Below, piece by piece: positions 43,237 through 52,269 of a DNA stretch of 64,000 nucleotides. Source of the stretch: Salegentibacter agarivorans. Its GTDB lineage: Bacteria; Bacteroidota; Bacteroidia; Flavobacteriales; Flavobacteriaceae. The notes below the pieces were generated by a model that was given only the letters and a program-made list of their open reading frames with translations, did no database searches and was not told the DNA's origin. Every line of letters starts with the position of its first letter. Within the stretch, counting starts at the first letter, position 1. The translations under genes were made by a program, and so were the position numbers. The stretch covers positions 124,001 to 188,000 of the forward strand of contig NZ_FOOH01000003.1 of NCBI RefSeq assembly GCF_900113135.1. Reading direction: 5' to 3'.

Positions 43237-43653
43237 ATGAAATCGTTTTTCCATAAAATATTATCTGTAGCCTTGGCGAGTTTGGTATTTGTTACCACTA
43301 TGTCGTTTACTGTAAATATGCATTATTGTGGAGATTCATTGGTTGATTTTGCTTTATTTCATAATGCTCAAACCTGTGGTATGGAAAATCAATCATCCCA
43401 AAAAAGTTGTGAAGCAGGTTTTTCGGAAAAATCTTGCTGTTCAGATGCACAAATAGTGAATGACGGTCAAGATGATTTAAAAACATCTTACACCAATTTA
43501 AGCTTTGAGCATCAAGCCTTTGTTGCTACTTTCTTTTATACTTATATTAATCTTTTTGATGGACTGGATAAGAACATTGTTCCATTTAGAGATTATACAC
43601 CTCCTTATCTTGTAAGGAACGTACAAAAACTACACGAAACTTATTTAATTTGA
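43237..43653 (+). CDS. HYC_CC_PP-family protein, copy 2
   Basis: 138 residues with a signal or anchor (MKSFFHKILSVALASLVFVT), MHYCGDSLVDFA (HYC), KSCCSDAQ (CC) and YTPPYLV (PP). It leads the plus-strand copper operon, 135 bases before cusA. Same length and layout as copy 1 on the other strand, pointing to an old duplication. Its Cys and His residues suggest metal handling at the cell envelope. Confidence 0.8.
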   Translation: MKSFFHKILSVALASLVFVTTMSFTVNMHYCGDSLVDFALFHNAQTCGMENQSSQKSCEAGFSEKSCCSDAQIVNDGQDDLKTSYTNLSFEHQAFVATFFYTYINLFDGLDKNIVPFRDYTPPYLVRNVQKLHETYLI

Positions 43654-43663
43654 TTTTAAACAG

Positions 43664-43683
43664 TTTCCGATAATTATCGGAAA
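43664..43683. promoter_or_regulatory. Perfect palindrome upstream of cusA, copy 1
   Basis: TTTCCGATAATTATCGGAAA, a 20-bp perfect palindrome just after HYC_CC_PP copy 2. Similar to 43734-43752; both have TTTC(C/T)GATA half sites. May be an operator or, less likely, a terminator because no T tract follows. Confidence 0.5.
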
Positions 43684-43733
43684 GATTTGCTCTATGGTTA
43701 CTTCCATCTTGGGCTTACTTTGTTGTGTTTAAT

Positions 43734-43752
43734 TTTCTGATATTATCAGAAA
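43734..43752. promoter_or_regulatory. Palindrome upstream of cusA, copy 2
   Basis: TTTCTGATA-T-TATCAGAAA, perfect 9-bp arms, ending 36 bases before the cusA start. Its centre lies about 70 bases from the first palindrome. Confidence 0.5.
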
Positions 43753-43788
43753 GTTATTCAATGTATAACTGTTTAATTATCAATAAAG

Positions 43789-46700
43789 ATGCTAAATAAA
43801 GGCATAAAATTTCTTATAGAAAACAAACTAGTAGCAATTATCCTCCTAGTCCTTTTTGTAGGCTGGGGCGTGGTAAATGCCCCTTTTAATTGGGAAACCG
43901 GTTTAATTCCGCGCGATCCCGTGGCGGTAGATGCCATCCCCGATATTGGCGAGAATCAACAAATTGTCTTTACCAAATGGGAGGGGAAATCCCCCCAGGA
44001 TATAGAAGACCAGATTACCTATCCCCTTACTACTTCGCTCCTGGGAATTCCCGGTGTGAAAACCATCCGGAGTTCCTCTATGTTTGGGTTTTCCAGTATT
44101 TATATCATTTTTGAAGAGGATATTGAGTTCTACTGGAGCCGTAGCCGGATTTTGGAAAAACTCAATTCCCTGCCGGCAAACCTGCTTCCCGAAGGTGTAA
44201 ACCCTGCCCTGGGTCCCGATGCTACCGGGCTGGGCCAGGTTTTTTGGTACACCTTAGAAGGACGTGACAAAGATGGCAATGTTACCGGGGGCTGGGATTT
44301 GCACGAACTGCGAAGCATTCAGGATTATTATGTGAAATATGGACTTTCCGGTGCCAGCGGGGTTTCCGAAGTTGCATCCATAGGTGGCTATGTGCAGGAA
44401 TATCAGGTAGATGTGGATCCCGAACTGATGCGTCAATACGATATTTCCCTGGCACAGGTGGTAAAGGCCGTAAAGGAAACCAACCGTGATATTGGTGCAC
44501 AAACCTTGGAAATAAATCAGGCCGAATATTTGGTACGTGGGCTGGGCTACGTTCAGGAAATAGAAGATATTGAAAATGCCGTGGTAACTTCAGAAGAATT
44601 TACCAGTATCAAAATAAGCGACATTGCCAAAGTAAACCTGGGTCCGGAAACCCGCCGTGGTATCCTGGACAAAGAAGGTGCCGAGGTGGTTGGCGGAGTG
44701 GTTGTGGCTCGTTATGGCGCAAATCCGCTGGAAGTAATCAATAATGTAAAGGATAAAATAAATGAACTTAGCCCCGGCCTGCCCACCAAGGTGCTGGAAG
44801 ATGGTCGCGAGTCGCAGGTAACTATTGTTCCATTTTACGATCGTACGCAACTGATTCAGGAAACCCTGGGCACGCTTAATGAAGCCCTTACATTGGAAAT
44901 CCTGATTACGGTACTCGTAATTATCGTTATGGTTTTTAACCTACGGGCCTCCATCCTCATTTCCGGTTTATTGCCAGTAGCGGTTTTAATGGTCTTTATC
45001 TCGATGAAGTTCTTTAATGTCGATGCCAATATCGTGGCCCTTTCCGGTATTGCCATTGCTATTGGGACCATGGTGGATGTGGGCGTGATCTTATCTGAAA
45101 ATATCATCCGGCATCTCGATCAGGACAAAGAACGGAAATATTTGACCACGAATGAAATCGTGTACAATGCCACTGCCGAGGTTTCCGGGGCAATTATGAC
45201 GGCCGTGCTTACCACCATTATCAGTTTCCTTCCCGTCTTTACTATGGTGGGGGCAGAGGGGAAACTGTTCCGCCCACTGGCATTTACCAAGACCATGGCA
45301 CTGGTGGCTTCCCTAGTGGTTGCGCTTTTCCTTATTCCGCCATTTGCCGCATCTTTCTTTAAGAAACGGACCCGGCGTACTTCCGCGGGCTGGGTAATAC
45401 AGGGGATTCTGATAATTGCAGGGCTTACCGCTATTGTTTTTGGATATTTCATCGGTATTGTCCTAATTGCTTTTGGCGTAACCGGAATACTGCTTCTTAA
45501 AAAGAAAATTAGTTCCAAAAGATCAAATGTTATCAATATAGCTATTTCGGCTTTCGCCATAGTGCTACTTTTAGCCGAGTATTGGCGTCCGTTGGGTCTG
45601 GAAAAAAGTGTTTTCTGGAATTTTATTGTGGTAGGGATTATATCCTTTGGTTTGCTGGGTGTTTTTGCCCTGTTCCAAAAATTTTATACCCGCATCCTCA
45701 ATTGGGCCTTGCGCAATAAGTTGTTGTTCTTGTCGGTGCCCACCGTTTTGGTTATTCTCGGTTTTATGATTATGCGCAACATTGGGCAGGAATTTATGCC
45801 CTCACTCAATGAAGGCTCCTTCTTGTTGATGCCCACTTCGCTGCCCCATGCAGGTGTAGAGGAGAACAAGCGGGTCTTGCAGCAGCTGGATATGGCCGTG
45901 GCCGCTATCCCGGAAATTGAGACGGTAGTGGGCAAGGCAGGTCGTACAGAGTCGGCCCTGGACCCTGCACCTATATCCATGTATGAAAATACAATCCAAT
46001 ACAAACCTGAATATATGCTGAATGAACACGGCGAACGCCAGCGCTACCAGGTAAATGAAGACGGTTTATTTATGTTAAAAAATGGCAAATTGGCAATAAA
46101 CCCAAGTTTAGAGGTGGACGAAGATGCAGCTGGCAGTTATAATGACAGCGAAATCGTGGAATTCCACCGCGTAAAAAACAAACAGCTCATTCCAGATGAT
46201 GACGGGGAATATTACCGTAACTGGCGCCCCGAAATAGAGTCGCCAGATGATATCTGGAACGAGATCACCGCCGCCACCAAGCTGCCGGGGGTAACCTCGG
46301 CGCCCAAGCTCCAGCCCATCGAGACACGGCTGGTAATGCTTCAAACGGGGATGCGCGCACCTATGGGAATCAAAGTGCAGGGGCAAAACCTTCGACAAAT
46401 AGAAGATTTTGGACTCCAACTGGAAGACCTGTTAAAGCAAGTGGAAGGTGTAAAAGACGAAGCCGTTTTTGCCGACCGTATTGTTGGAAAACCTTACCTG
46501 CTTCTTGATATCAAGCGTGAACGTTTGGCTCGTTATGGTATTAGCATAGAAGAAGTTCAGCAACTTTTGGAGGTTGCTGTGGGAGGAAAACGCCTAAGTC
46601 AAACGGTTGAAGGACGCGAACGCTACGGTGTACGCGTGCGCTACCCAAGGGAATTGCGGGACAGCCCGGAAGATATGGGCAATATCTATGTTCCGGTTGA

Positions 46701-47571
46701 GGGCGGCTCGCCGGTGCCGTTAGATGAGTTGGTAGATATCCGTTACGAGCAGGGGCCGCAGATAATAAAAAGTGAAGATACCTTCCTTATTGGCTATGTG
46801 CTTTTTGATAAACAGGATGGTTTTGCTGAAGTGGATGTAGTAGAAAATGCCCAGGCCCTTATTCAGGATAAAATCGATAACGGGGAGCTCAGGGTGCCCA
46901 AAGGTCTCAGCTATAAATTCACGGGGACTTACGAAAACCAGATTCGCGCTGAAAAAACGCTGAGTGTTGTGGTGCCACTGGCACTGATGATTATCTTTTT
47001 GATCCTGTACTTTCAGTTTCAAAAAGTTTCTACCTCGCTTATGATCTTTAGTGGGATCCTCGTGGCTTTTTCTGGCGGGTTTATCCTTATTTGGCTCTAT
47101 GGCCAGGGTTGGTTCCTGAATTTCGACTTTTTTGGCGAAAACCTTCGGCATATGTTTCAGATAAAAACCATAAACCTGAGTGTGGCGGTATGGGTAGGCT
47201 TTATCGCCCTCTTTGGTATCGCTACTGATGATGGCGTGGTAATGGGTACCTACCTTACCCAAACTTTTGACCGGAACGAGCCCAAGAGCCGAAAGGAAAT
47301 CCGTAAATCGGTGGTGGAAGCAGGGTCCAAGCGTGTTCGCCCCGCCTTGATGACCACGGCTACAACAATCCTGGCACTCCTGCCCGTACTGACGTCTTCG
47401 GGGCGTGGTAGCGATATTATGATCCCTATGGCCATCCCCGCGGTTGGAGGTATGTCTATAGCATTAATCACATTGTTTGTAGTGCCGGTGTTATTTAGTT
47501 GGAGAAAAGAAGCCGGCATAAAAACCCTGGAGACGGCGAATAATGACAAGAGAATTGAAAATAGAAAATAG
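43789..47571 (+). CDS. cusA: HME-RND copper/silver efflux pump (CusA/CzcA type)
   Basis: 1260-residue proton-driven pump that moves Cu/Ag out of the periplasm. The heavy-metal RND pattern is evident from residue 1 (IENKLVAIILLVLFVGWG, DAIPDIGENQQIV, SSSMFGFSSIYI, GTMVDVGVILSENI). It is about 200 residues longer than E. coli CusA. Extra segments are a membrane-rich insertion around 525-615 and a charged insertion near 745-805 (NEHGERQRYQ onward). Ends 28 bases past an in-frame start of the next gene. First pump gene in the Cus operon with the OMF and CusB genes. Confidence 0.95.
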   Translation: MLNKGIKFLIENKLVAIILLVLFVGWGVVNAPFNWETGLIPRDPVAVDAIPDIGENQQIVFTKWEGKSPQDIEDQITYPLTTSLLGIPGVKTIRSSSMFGFSSIYIIFEEDIEFYWSRSRILEKLNSLPANLLPEGVNPALGPDATGLGQVFWYTLEGRDKDGNVTGGWDLHELRSIQDYYVKYGLSGASGVSEVASIGGYVQEYQVDVDPELMRQYDISLAQVVKAVKETNRDIGAQTLEINQAEYLVRGLGYVQEIEDIENAVVTSEEFTSIKISDIAKVNLGPETRRGILDKEGAEVVGGVVVARYGANPLEVINNVKDKINELSPGLPTKVLEDGRESQVTIVPFYDRTQLIQETLGTLNEALTLEILITVLVIIVMVFNLRASILISGLLPVAVLMVFISMKFFNVDANIVALSGIAIAIGTMVDVGVILSENIIRHLDQDKERKYLTTNEIVYNATAEVSGAIMTAVLTTIISFLPVFTMVGAEGKLFRPLAFTKTMALVASLVVALFLIPPFAASFFKKRTRRTSAGWVIQGILIIAGLTAIVFGYFIGIVLIAFGVTGILLLKKKISSKRSNVINIAISAFAIVLLLAEYWRPLGLEKSVFWNFIVVGIISFGLLGVFALFQKFYTRILNWALRNKLLFLSVPTVLVILGFMIMRNIGQEFMPSLNEGSFLLMPTSLPHAGVEENKRVLQQLDMAVAAIPEIETVVGKAGRTESALDPAPISMYENTIQYKPEYMLNEHGERQRYQVNEDGLFMLKNGKLAINPSLEVDEDAAGSYNDSEIVEFHRVKNKQLIPDDDGEYYRNWRPEIESPDDIWNEITAATKLPGVTSAPKLQPIETRLVMLQTGMRAPMGIKVQGQNLRQIEDFGLQLEDLLKQVEGVKDEAVFADRIVGKPYLLLDIKRERLARYGISIEEVQQLLEVAVGGKRLSQTVEGRERYGVRVRYPRELRDSPEDMGNIYVPVEGGSPVPLDELVDIRYEQGPQIIKSEDTFLIGYVLFDKQDGFAEVDVVENAQALIQDKIDNGELRVPKGLSYKFTGTYENQIRAEKTLSVVVPLALMIIFLILYFQFQKVSTSLMIFSGILVAFSGGFILIWLYGQGWFLNFDFFGENLRHMFQIKTINLSVAVWVGFIALFGIATDDGVVMGTYLTQTFDRNEPKSRKEIRKSVVEAGSKRVRPALMTTATTILALLPVLTSSGRGSDIMIPMAIPAVGGMSIALITLFVVPVLFSWRKEAGIKTLETANNDKRIENRK

Positions 47572-47587
47572 AAGAAAGCCTTTTACT

Positions 47588-48844
47588 ATGAAATCAAAAG
47601 ATATTTTAATAATAAAATTGAATAGAAGAAGCGGAATGCTAGCGGTGATTGTCTCTCTTTTCTTTTTTCTTACAGGAACAGCCCAGCAGCTCCAGCCTTA
47701 CCTTACCCAGGCTTTGGAAAATAACCCGAAGATACAGGCGTTTGAACTGCGTTATGAAACGGCCCGGGAGAGGATTGAAGAAGTTGGGGTACTCCCGGAA
47801 ACCCAGTTCAGCGTAGGCTATTTTGCCAGCGAACCAGAGACCCGAACGGGCCCACAGCAGTACAAACTATCGGTGCAACAAATGATTCCGTGGTTTGGGA
47901 CTATCACGGCAAGGGAGAATTATGCATCAAGCCTTGCCGATGCCCAATATGTGGAAATCGCCACGGCCCAGAGGCAACTGCTGCTAAATGTGGCCGAAAA
48001 TTATTACAGGCTTTATGCCATTAGGGCAAAGCAACGCGTATTGGAACAAAACATAGACCTGCTGGAAGCCTATGAGGAGCTTGCGCTTACTTCCCTGGAG
48101 GTAAACCAAGCCTCGTCCGTAGATGTGCTTCGCCTGCAAATGCGGCAAAACCAGCTACGGGAACGTTTGGAAAACTTCGATGAAGAATTTAAAGCCGAAC
48201 AAGCCGCTTTCAATACCCTACTCAATGCCGAACGTGGTGCTACGGTAAAGGTGTACGATTCGCTGGCAGTGCCACAGGAAGACCCGGTGCAGTTGCCAGA
48301 AGTGCCTCAAGTGCACCCAGAGTTGTTGCGTTTTGACAAGCTATATGAATCGGTAGGAGAAGCAGAAAAAATGAACCGAAAGGAAGCCCTGCCCGATCTG
48401 GGATTTGGCCTGGATTACGTTGCGGTGGGGGAAGCCACTGCGATGCAAGCCCCGGATAGCGGAAAGGACATCCTGATGCCGATGGTCTCTATAACGGTTC
48501 CAATTTTCGGTAATAAATACAAATCGGTTACGCGACAAAATGAACTGAAGCAACGTGAGCTAAATGCACAACGGGAGAACCGGCACAACGAATTGGTGTC
48601 GCGCCTGGAAGCCGCGGTGAGCAATAGGGCAGAGGCACGCATAAGCTACCGTACCCAGTTGCTCAACATCGAGCAAGCCAATGATGCCGAAGAAATCCTC
48701 AGGCGGAATTACGAAACCGGTACCATAGATTTCAATGATGTGCTGGACGTACAGGAGTTACAGCTAAATTTTGAGCTGAACCTGATAGAAGCGGTAAAAA
48801 ACTATTACCAAGCCAGTGCGAACATTAATTATTTAAGTGAATAA
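47588..48844 (+). CDS. TolC-like outer-membrane factor of the Cus system
   Basis: About 418 residues forming an outer-membrane channel of the TolC/OEP family. Signal region LAVIVSLFFFLTGTAQ precedes the repeated OEP helical domains (LENNPKIQAFELRYETARER; NAEEILRRNYETGTIDFNDV-type end). I use the ATG at 47588; an in-frame ATG at 47543 lies inside cusA, and one at 47636 directly begins the hydrophobic stretch, so the start is uncertain by some 15 codons. Lies between cusA and cusB. Confidence 0.88.
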   Translation: MKSKDILIIKLNRRSGMLAVIVSLFFFLTGTAQQLQPYLTQALENNPKIQAFELRYETARERIEEVGVLPETQFSVGYFASEPETRTGPQQYKLSVQQMIPWFGTITARENYASSLADAQYVEIATAQRQLLLNVAENYYRLYAIRAKQRVLEQNIDLLEAYEELALTSLEVNQASSVDVLRLQMRQNQLRERLENFDEEFKAEQAAFNTLLNAERGATVKVYDSLAVPQEDPVQLPEVPQVHPELLRFDKLYESVGEAEKMNRKEALPDLGFGLDYVAVGEATAMQAPDSGKDILMPMVSITVPIFGNKYKSVTRQNELKQRELNAQRENRHNELVSRLEAAVSNRAEARISYRTQLLNIEQANDAEEILRRNYETGTIDFNDVLDVQELQLNFELNLIEAVKNYYQASANINYLSE

Positions 48845-48869
48845 TTCAGAATAAATTAAAACAAAAACG

Positions 48870-50699
48870 ATGAAGAAATATATCATTTACACCGGATTAG
48901 TGTTAGCAGGATTGCTCCTTGGCTATCTGTTCTTTGGTGGCAATTCGTCTGAAAAAAATGTCGAAACAGCCACTACAGAAGAACACAATCACGAGGAGGA
49001 AAACCAGCTGTGGACCTGCTCTATGCACCCGCAGATTATGCAGCCCGAACCGGGCGATTGCCCCATTTGCGGGATGGACCTTATCCCTGCCGAGAGTGGC
49101 GGCGGCGAGGTTGGGCCGCAACAAATAGAAATGTCTGAAACCGCCCTGGCTCTGGCCAATATCCACACCGTGGAGATCGGCGATAGCCTCTTAGGGGATC
49201 ACGACCTGGTGCTCTCCGGGAAGATCGTGGAGAACGAAGAGGTGAAAAGTGTGCAGGCTTCTTATTTTGGCGGCAGGATAGAAAAACTTTATATAAATTA
49301 CACCGGGGAGGAAGTACGCCGCGGGCAGGTGTTGGCCACTATTTATTCCCCAGAGCTGGTCTCTGCCCAGCAGGAATTGCTTACCGCTGCGGGGATGAAG
49401 GACTCTCAGTCCCGGTTATACGAATCTGTACGCCGAAAATTGAAATTATGGAAACTCAGCGACAAGCAAATTGAAGAAATTGAAGCTTCTGGGGAAGTTA
49501 AAGAATATTTCCCTATTTATGCTACGGTTTCAGGTACGGTGACCGAAAAACTGGTGGAAGAAGGTGATTATGTAGAGCAGGGCCAGTCCCTTTATGAGAT
49601 TGCCAACCTTAGTATTGTATGGGCACAATTTGATGCTTATGAAAACCAGATTGCCCAGCTTGAAGAAGGGCAACAGATTAGCGTGACTGCCAATGCCTTG
49701 CCGGGAAAAGAATATGAAGTGCCCATTACTTTTATTGAACCACTGCTTAATACTGCCACCCGTACGGTAACTGTACGTGCAGTCCTGCCCAATAAGGAAG
49801 GTCGTCTAAAACCCGGAATGTTCGTGCGTGGAAAAGTGGCACCGGCCAAGAAAAAAAATGCAGATATTGAAGAACCCCAGCTTATTACAGTGCCAAAATC
49901 GGCCGTGATGTGGACCGGGGAACGTTCGCTGGTTTACGTACAACCCAATCCAGACAGGCCTGTCTTTGAAATGAGGGAAGTGAGCCTGGGTGCCGCAGCG
50001 GGTGGTAATTATGCGGTTACAGATGGCTTGAGTACCGGAGAGCGCATTGTGGTAAACGGTGCCTTTACCGTAGATGCTGCCGCACAACTCCAGGGCAAAA
50101 AGTCTATGATGAACAAGGACGGAGGCAAGACATCTACCGGTCACGAGGGCCACGCCGGTATGGACATGGCAGGTAGCGAGGGTAATGCCAATATGGAAAC
50201 GGCAGGAACCGGCAACGTTGACCATACCGAAATGCAGGAACGCATCGTGGTACCTGAAGAGTTCACCAACCAGCTAAATGGCGTTTTTGATCAATATTTG
50301 AAGTTGAAAAACGCCCTGGTGGAAGATGAGGCCAAAACCGCCCAAGCAACTGCAAATAAAGTACTGGAAGCAATGAACAAGATAGATATGAGTCTTTTAG
50401 AGGATCGTGAAGCTCACGACCACTGGATGCTGATTTCAAAAGAAGTAATTGGTGCTGCGGAAAAAATAACGGAGAGTGAAGATATTTCTACTCAGCGGGA
50501 TCATTTTAAACACCTGTCTGCCCATTTGAGCAAAGCGATGCAACTTTTTGGAGTGGGACAGACCGTTTATAAGCAATTTTGCCCTATGGCAGATGACAAT
50601 GCGGGAGCCTACTGGCTCAGCCGTTCAGAAGAGATCAAAAACCCTTATTACGGTAGCGCAATGTTAACCTGCGGCGAAATCGTGGAAACTATAAACTAA
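48870..50699 (+). CDS. cusB: CusB-type membrane fusion protein with metal-binding and DUF3347 domains
   Basis: 609 residues. After an N-terminal membrane anchor and a His-rich stretch (TEEHNHEEEN) comes a heavy-metal-binding domain with WTCSMHPQIM and GDCPICGMDL (residues about 48-72). The HlyD-like adaptor core fills 100-400. Residues 415-455 are a Met/His linker (GHEGHAGMDMAGSEG), and residues about 470-609 are a fused DUF3347 domain with QFCPMADDNAGAYW and NPYYGSAM near its end. This fusion links efflux to a domain repeated in three other proteins of the operon. Confidence 0.92.
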   Translation: MKKYIIYTGLVLAGLLLGYLFFGGNSSEKNVETATTEEHNHEEENQLWTCSMHPQIMQPEPGDCPICGMDLIPAESGGGEVGPQQIEMSETALALANIHTVEIGDSLLGDHDLVLSGKIVENEEVKSVQASYFGGRIEKLYINYTGEEVRRGQVLATIYSPELVSAQQELLTAAGMKDSQSRLYESVRRKLKLWKLSDKQIEEIEASGEVKEYFPIYATVSGTVTEKLVEEGDYVEQGQSLYEIANLSIVWAQFDAYENQIAQLEEGQQISVTANALPGKEYEVPITFIEPLLNTATRTVTVRAVLPNKEGRLKPGMFVRGKVAPAKKKNADIEEPQLITVPKSAVMWTGERSLVYVQPNPDRPVFEMREVSLGAAAGGNYAVTDGLSTGERIVVNGAFTVDAAAQLQGKKSMMNKDGGKTSTGHEGHAGMDMAGSEGNANMETAGTGNVDHTEMQERIVVPEEFTNQLNGVFDQYLKLKNALVEDEAKTAQATANKVLEAMNKIDMSLLEDREAHDHWMLISKEVIGAAEKITESEDISTQRDHFKHLSAHLSKAMQLFGVGQTVYKQFCPMADDNAGAYWLSRSEEIKNPYYGSAMLTCGEIVETIN

Positions 50700-50742
50700 A
50701 GCAGGGAAGAACAAATTTTTATAACCTTTAAAACCTATTAAG

Positions 50743-51255
50743 ATGAAAAGAACAATGATGATGCTCCTTCTAACTTTGTTAAGCATGGGAGTTTATGCAC
50801 AACACGACCACGACAATATGGCTGGTCATGGTGAAGAAATGCAAATGTCGCCTAAGTTCAAAGACAAAGATCTGGGCGCTGCTTATGAACATTACCTATT
50901 GGTAAAGGACGCTTTAGTGGCTTCAAATGATGCAAAGGCCGCCAAGCATTCGATGAAACTCGAGAAAACTTTGGCAAAAGTGGAAAATGCTGAGACGGCT
51001 CGCAAAGAAGCTTCGCAAATGGCCGGTGCCACTTCTCTGGAAGACCAACGTGACAATTTTAATGCTCTTAGCGATGCAATGTTGAAACTGGTTAAAAATG
51101 GGAAGCTTGCCAAAGGTGAAATTTACCTGGAATATTGCCCTATGGCAAACTCTAATAAAGGCGGCTATTGGCTTTCCAATGAAAAGGCGATCAAGAACCC
51201 ATATATGGGCCAAAAAATGCTGAAATGTGGTAGTGTAAAAGAAACTATCAATTAA
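50743..51255 (+). CDS. Secreted DUF3347 protein, copy 2
   Basis: 170 residues with a signal peptide (MKRTMMMLLLTLLSMGVYAQ), a HDHDNMAGHGEEMQM metal-like linker and one DUF3347 domain. The family ends are visible: EYCPMANSNKGGYWLSN and NPYMGQKMLKCGSV. The Cys and Met residues suggest Cu binding, the biochemical role is not known. Closest relative in the window is the C-terminal domain of CusB, 43 bases upstream. Confidence 0.88.
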   Translation: MKRTMMMLLLTLLSMGVYAQHDHDNMAGHGEEMQMSPKFKDKDLGAAYEHYLLVKDALVASNDAKAAKHSMKLEKTLAKVENAETARKEASQMAGATSLEDQRDNFNALSDAMLKLVKNGKLAKGEIYLEYCPMANSNKGGYWLSNEKAIKNPYMGQKMLKCGSVKETIN

Positions 51256-51257
51256 TA

Positions 51258-51316
51258 AAGTCCTGCAAGGTATGGATAGACTCTTTTTTATAGGTCTATC
51301 CATTTTGCAGGCACAA
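51258..51316 (+). ncRNA. Conserved-end hairpin, copy 1
   Basis: AAAGTCCTG on the left and CAGGCACAAAA on the right enclose a long stem: CCTGCA / TGCAGG and ATGGATAGAC / GTCTATCCAT, with a small internal loop. Very similar ends occur at 53407-53477, where the stem bases differ but still pair. Located between DUF3347 copy 2 and the TRASH-like lipoprotein; could be a terminator, a leader RNA, or a small mobile hairpin. Confidence 0.5.
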
Positions 51317-51328
51317 AATTAGAATGAA

Positions 51329-51775
51329 ATGAAAAATACATTCAAAGTTCTAACAGCGGTATTTCTTCTGGCCGTGGTTTTTGGTGCTTGTAACTCCTCT
51401 GGGGAGCAGCAAAAACAAAAAAAGCAAGACAAACTGGCTACAGAAATTAGTACAAGTACCGCCAATAAACAAACCTTTTCTTTAGATTTTCAGATAGGAG
51501 ACAAGTTGCCTAATGACCTGGTATGTATGGTAAACGATGCCTATATGGCCAAACCGCAAATCCCGGTTCCGGTAAACGGGAAAACCTATTATGGTTGCTG
51601 CGAGATGTGCGTGGGCACCTTGAACAACGAAGAATCTGCAAGGATGGCCACCGATCCCCAAACAGGGGAAAGAGTGGATAAAACCGAAGCCTTTATTGTA
51701 CTGCTTGACGCGAATGGCCGGGTTGGCTATTTTAATTCAGAAGCGAATTACACAGCTTACACAAAAAAGAGCTAA
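51329..51775 (+). CDS. Lipoprotein with TRASH/YHS-like Cys motif
   Basis: 148 residues with lipobox VVFGAC at Cys21. The body holds LVCMVNDAYMAKPQIPV, YYGCCEMCVGTL, spacing like the Cys-x-Cys-x3-Cys pattern of TRASH/YHS metal domains. It would sit on the periplasmic side of a membrane and bind Cu. Starts after the conserved-end hairpin and lies before the broken P-II-like gene. Confidence 0.75.
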   Translation: MKNTFKVLTAVFLLAVVFGACNSSGEQQKQKKQDKLATEISTSTANKQTFSLDFQIGDKLPNDLVCMVNDAYMAKPQIPVPVNGKTYYGCCEMCVGTLNNEESARMATDPQTGERVDKTEAFIVLLDANGRVGYFNSEANYTAYTKKS

Positions 51776-51812
51776 GCATAACAAAACTTATTTCAACTTA
51801 AATTTAGAAGAT

Positions 51813-52145
51813 ATGAATGAGATCAAAGCCTTTATCAGACCCGAAAGACTTAGTGAAGTGACCATGAATCTGCGGGAAGAAAACTTTTGTTGTTTTACCG
51901 TATTTCAAGGCGAGGGGGTTGGAGATTAAACTGATTCCAAAACCGCTTCCCCCAGTTTGAATTTTCCATTTATGCACAGCAAAGTCATTAAAATGGAGAT
52001 AGTGTGCGAAAAAGAGGATGTAGATAAAATTGTAAATATTATAAAAGTAAGTGCCCGTACTGGCAAAAGCGGGGACGGGCTCATCTATGTAAGCGACGTG
52101 GAACAGCGTATAAAAATAAGGACTGGGGAAAAGGAAAGCCGGTAA
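51813..52145 (+). pseudogene. P-II-like protein gene interrupted by one in-frame TAA
   Basis: Reading the frame from 51813 gives MNEIKAFIRPERLSEVTMNL, a P-II start, up to GEGVGD at codon 38, then TAA at 51927-51929, then in the same frame TDSKTASPSLNFPFMHSKV, KMEIVCEKEDVDKIV, and the P-II end SARTGKSGDGLIYVSDVEQ. Apart from the stop the 110-codon frame is intact. A P-II-like protein in a Cus operon may serve as metal-linked signal protein. A one-base change of a Tyr codon to TAA would explain the stop; read error or readthrough are alternatives. Confidence 0.8.
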
Positions 52146-52269
52146 GTGCTTTTTTTGTTTCCGGTCGAACAACCAAGTAAAATACTAAGTTCCGGGCTGT
52201 GTTTTATGGCATCCGGAAAATTTAATTAATTGCAGTAACAGAAATATCAACCTTTTAAAAACAAGAAAA

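Noticed and set aside
45120-45560. Long antisense open frame inside cusA
   Set aside because: Codon composition follows the plus-strand pump gene; no start context or family match. Other antisense frames in cusA (44590-44850, 46720-47262) and cusB (49806-50225) are rejected for the same reason.
51957-52145. Separate small gene starting at TTG
   Set aside because: It is the second half of the P-II-like frame, in the same phase after the TAA; it has no ribosome-binding site of its own.
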